From an uncultured Methylococcaceae bacterium (GTDB lineage: Bacteria > Pseudomonadota > Gammaproteobacteria > Methylococcales > Methylomonadaceae), in assembly GCA_903903765.1 (NCBI GenBank), contig CAIVAH010000008.1, forward strand, positions 1 to 6,655: a stretch of DNA of 6,655 nucleotides, given 5' to 3'. Shown here one piece after another: positions 6,536 through 6,655 of this stretch. Position 1 is the stretch's first letter. Each line of letters begins with the position of its first letter. Position numbers and translations under genes: made by a program. The notes under the pieces were generated by a model that saw nothing but the letters and a program-made list of their open reading frames with translations, was not told the origin of the DNA and did not search any database.

Positions 6536-6655
6536 TGTAGTGGTCAAGTTTTTTAAGACAAATACTCGTATTGGTTTTGTCATTTGTAGTTGCCCATGTT
6601 CGATTAATTAATTATATCAACCTATAGGAGTGTCCGTTTTTATTAGACCACTACA
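6536..6655. mobile_element. 120-bp mini-element with IS3-like ends (MITE-like, internally deleted)
   Basis: Terminal inverted repeats of 25 bases bound the last 120 bases of the window. Each end starts TGTAGTGGTC (6536-6545, and inverted at 6646-6655) and carries GACA at positions 22-25; 16 of 25 positions match overall. Ends beginning TG and carrying GGACA about 20 bases in are common in IS3-family elements. Read inward from the right end on the minus strand, there is a TATAAT-like stretch and then an ATG at 6583-6581 opening MTKPIRV. This resembles the MTKP-type start of IS3-family OrfA before the frame enters the other terminal repeat. The simplest reading is an IS that lost nearly all of its transposase. 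It cannot move itself, but could be mobilised by a full-length relative. The family assignment is from memory. Confidence 0.65.

Overview
This AT-rich window carries six complete or near-complete bacterial genes, one cut by the left edge, plus a short mobile-element remnant at the right edge. The glutaminyl-tRNA synthetase, the trifunctional siroheme synthase CysG (same residue numbering as the Escherichia coli enzyme at Asp104 and Ser128) and TusA all point to a gammaproteobacterium. The tusA-cysG pair and a small periplasmic cytochrome c would fit a sulfur- or methane-oxidising lineage (Thiotrichales, Methylococcales or similar), but that placement is a guess.

Layout. On the minus strand, positions 1-2330 hold tusA, then glnS, then the start of an NTF2-fold ketosteroid-isomerase-related gene; an intrinsic terminator separates the last two. 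tusA and cysG are divergent across 74 bp, with overlapping -10 hexamers. cysG is followed by 276 bp without a recognisable gene, then a codon-optimised monoheme cytochrome c gene with its own leader. A strong bidirectional terminator closes that gene against a convergent, unrecognised two-membrane-segment protein. Upstream of that protein is a nested inverted repeat holding a perfect TATAAT, and then argG, also on the minus strand. The last 120 bases are flanked by imperfect terminal inverted repeats and look like an internally deleted IS3-type element.

Function. Most of the window is housekeeping: glutaminyl-tRNA charging (GlnS), arginine synthesis (ArgG), sulfur relay (TusA) and siroheme synthesis (CysG). 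TusA and CysG are linked through sulfur metabolism, because siroheme is the cofactor of sulfite reductases and TusA carries persulfide sulfur. The cytochrome is exported and probably abundant. I see no defence system, CRISPR array, tRNA or rRNA. The least ordinary parts are the regulatory-looking structures at 4037-4073 and 5126-5195, the mini-element at 6536-6655, and the unassigned interval after cysG.
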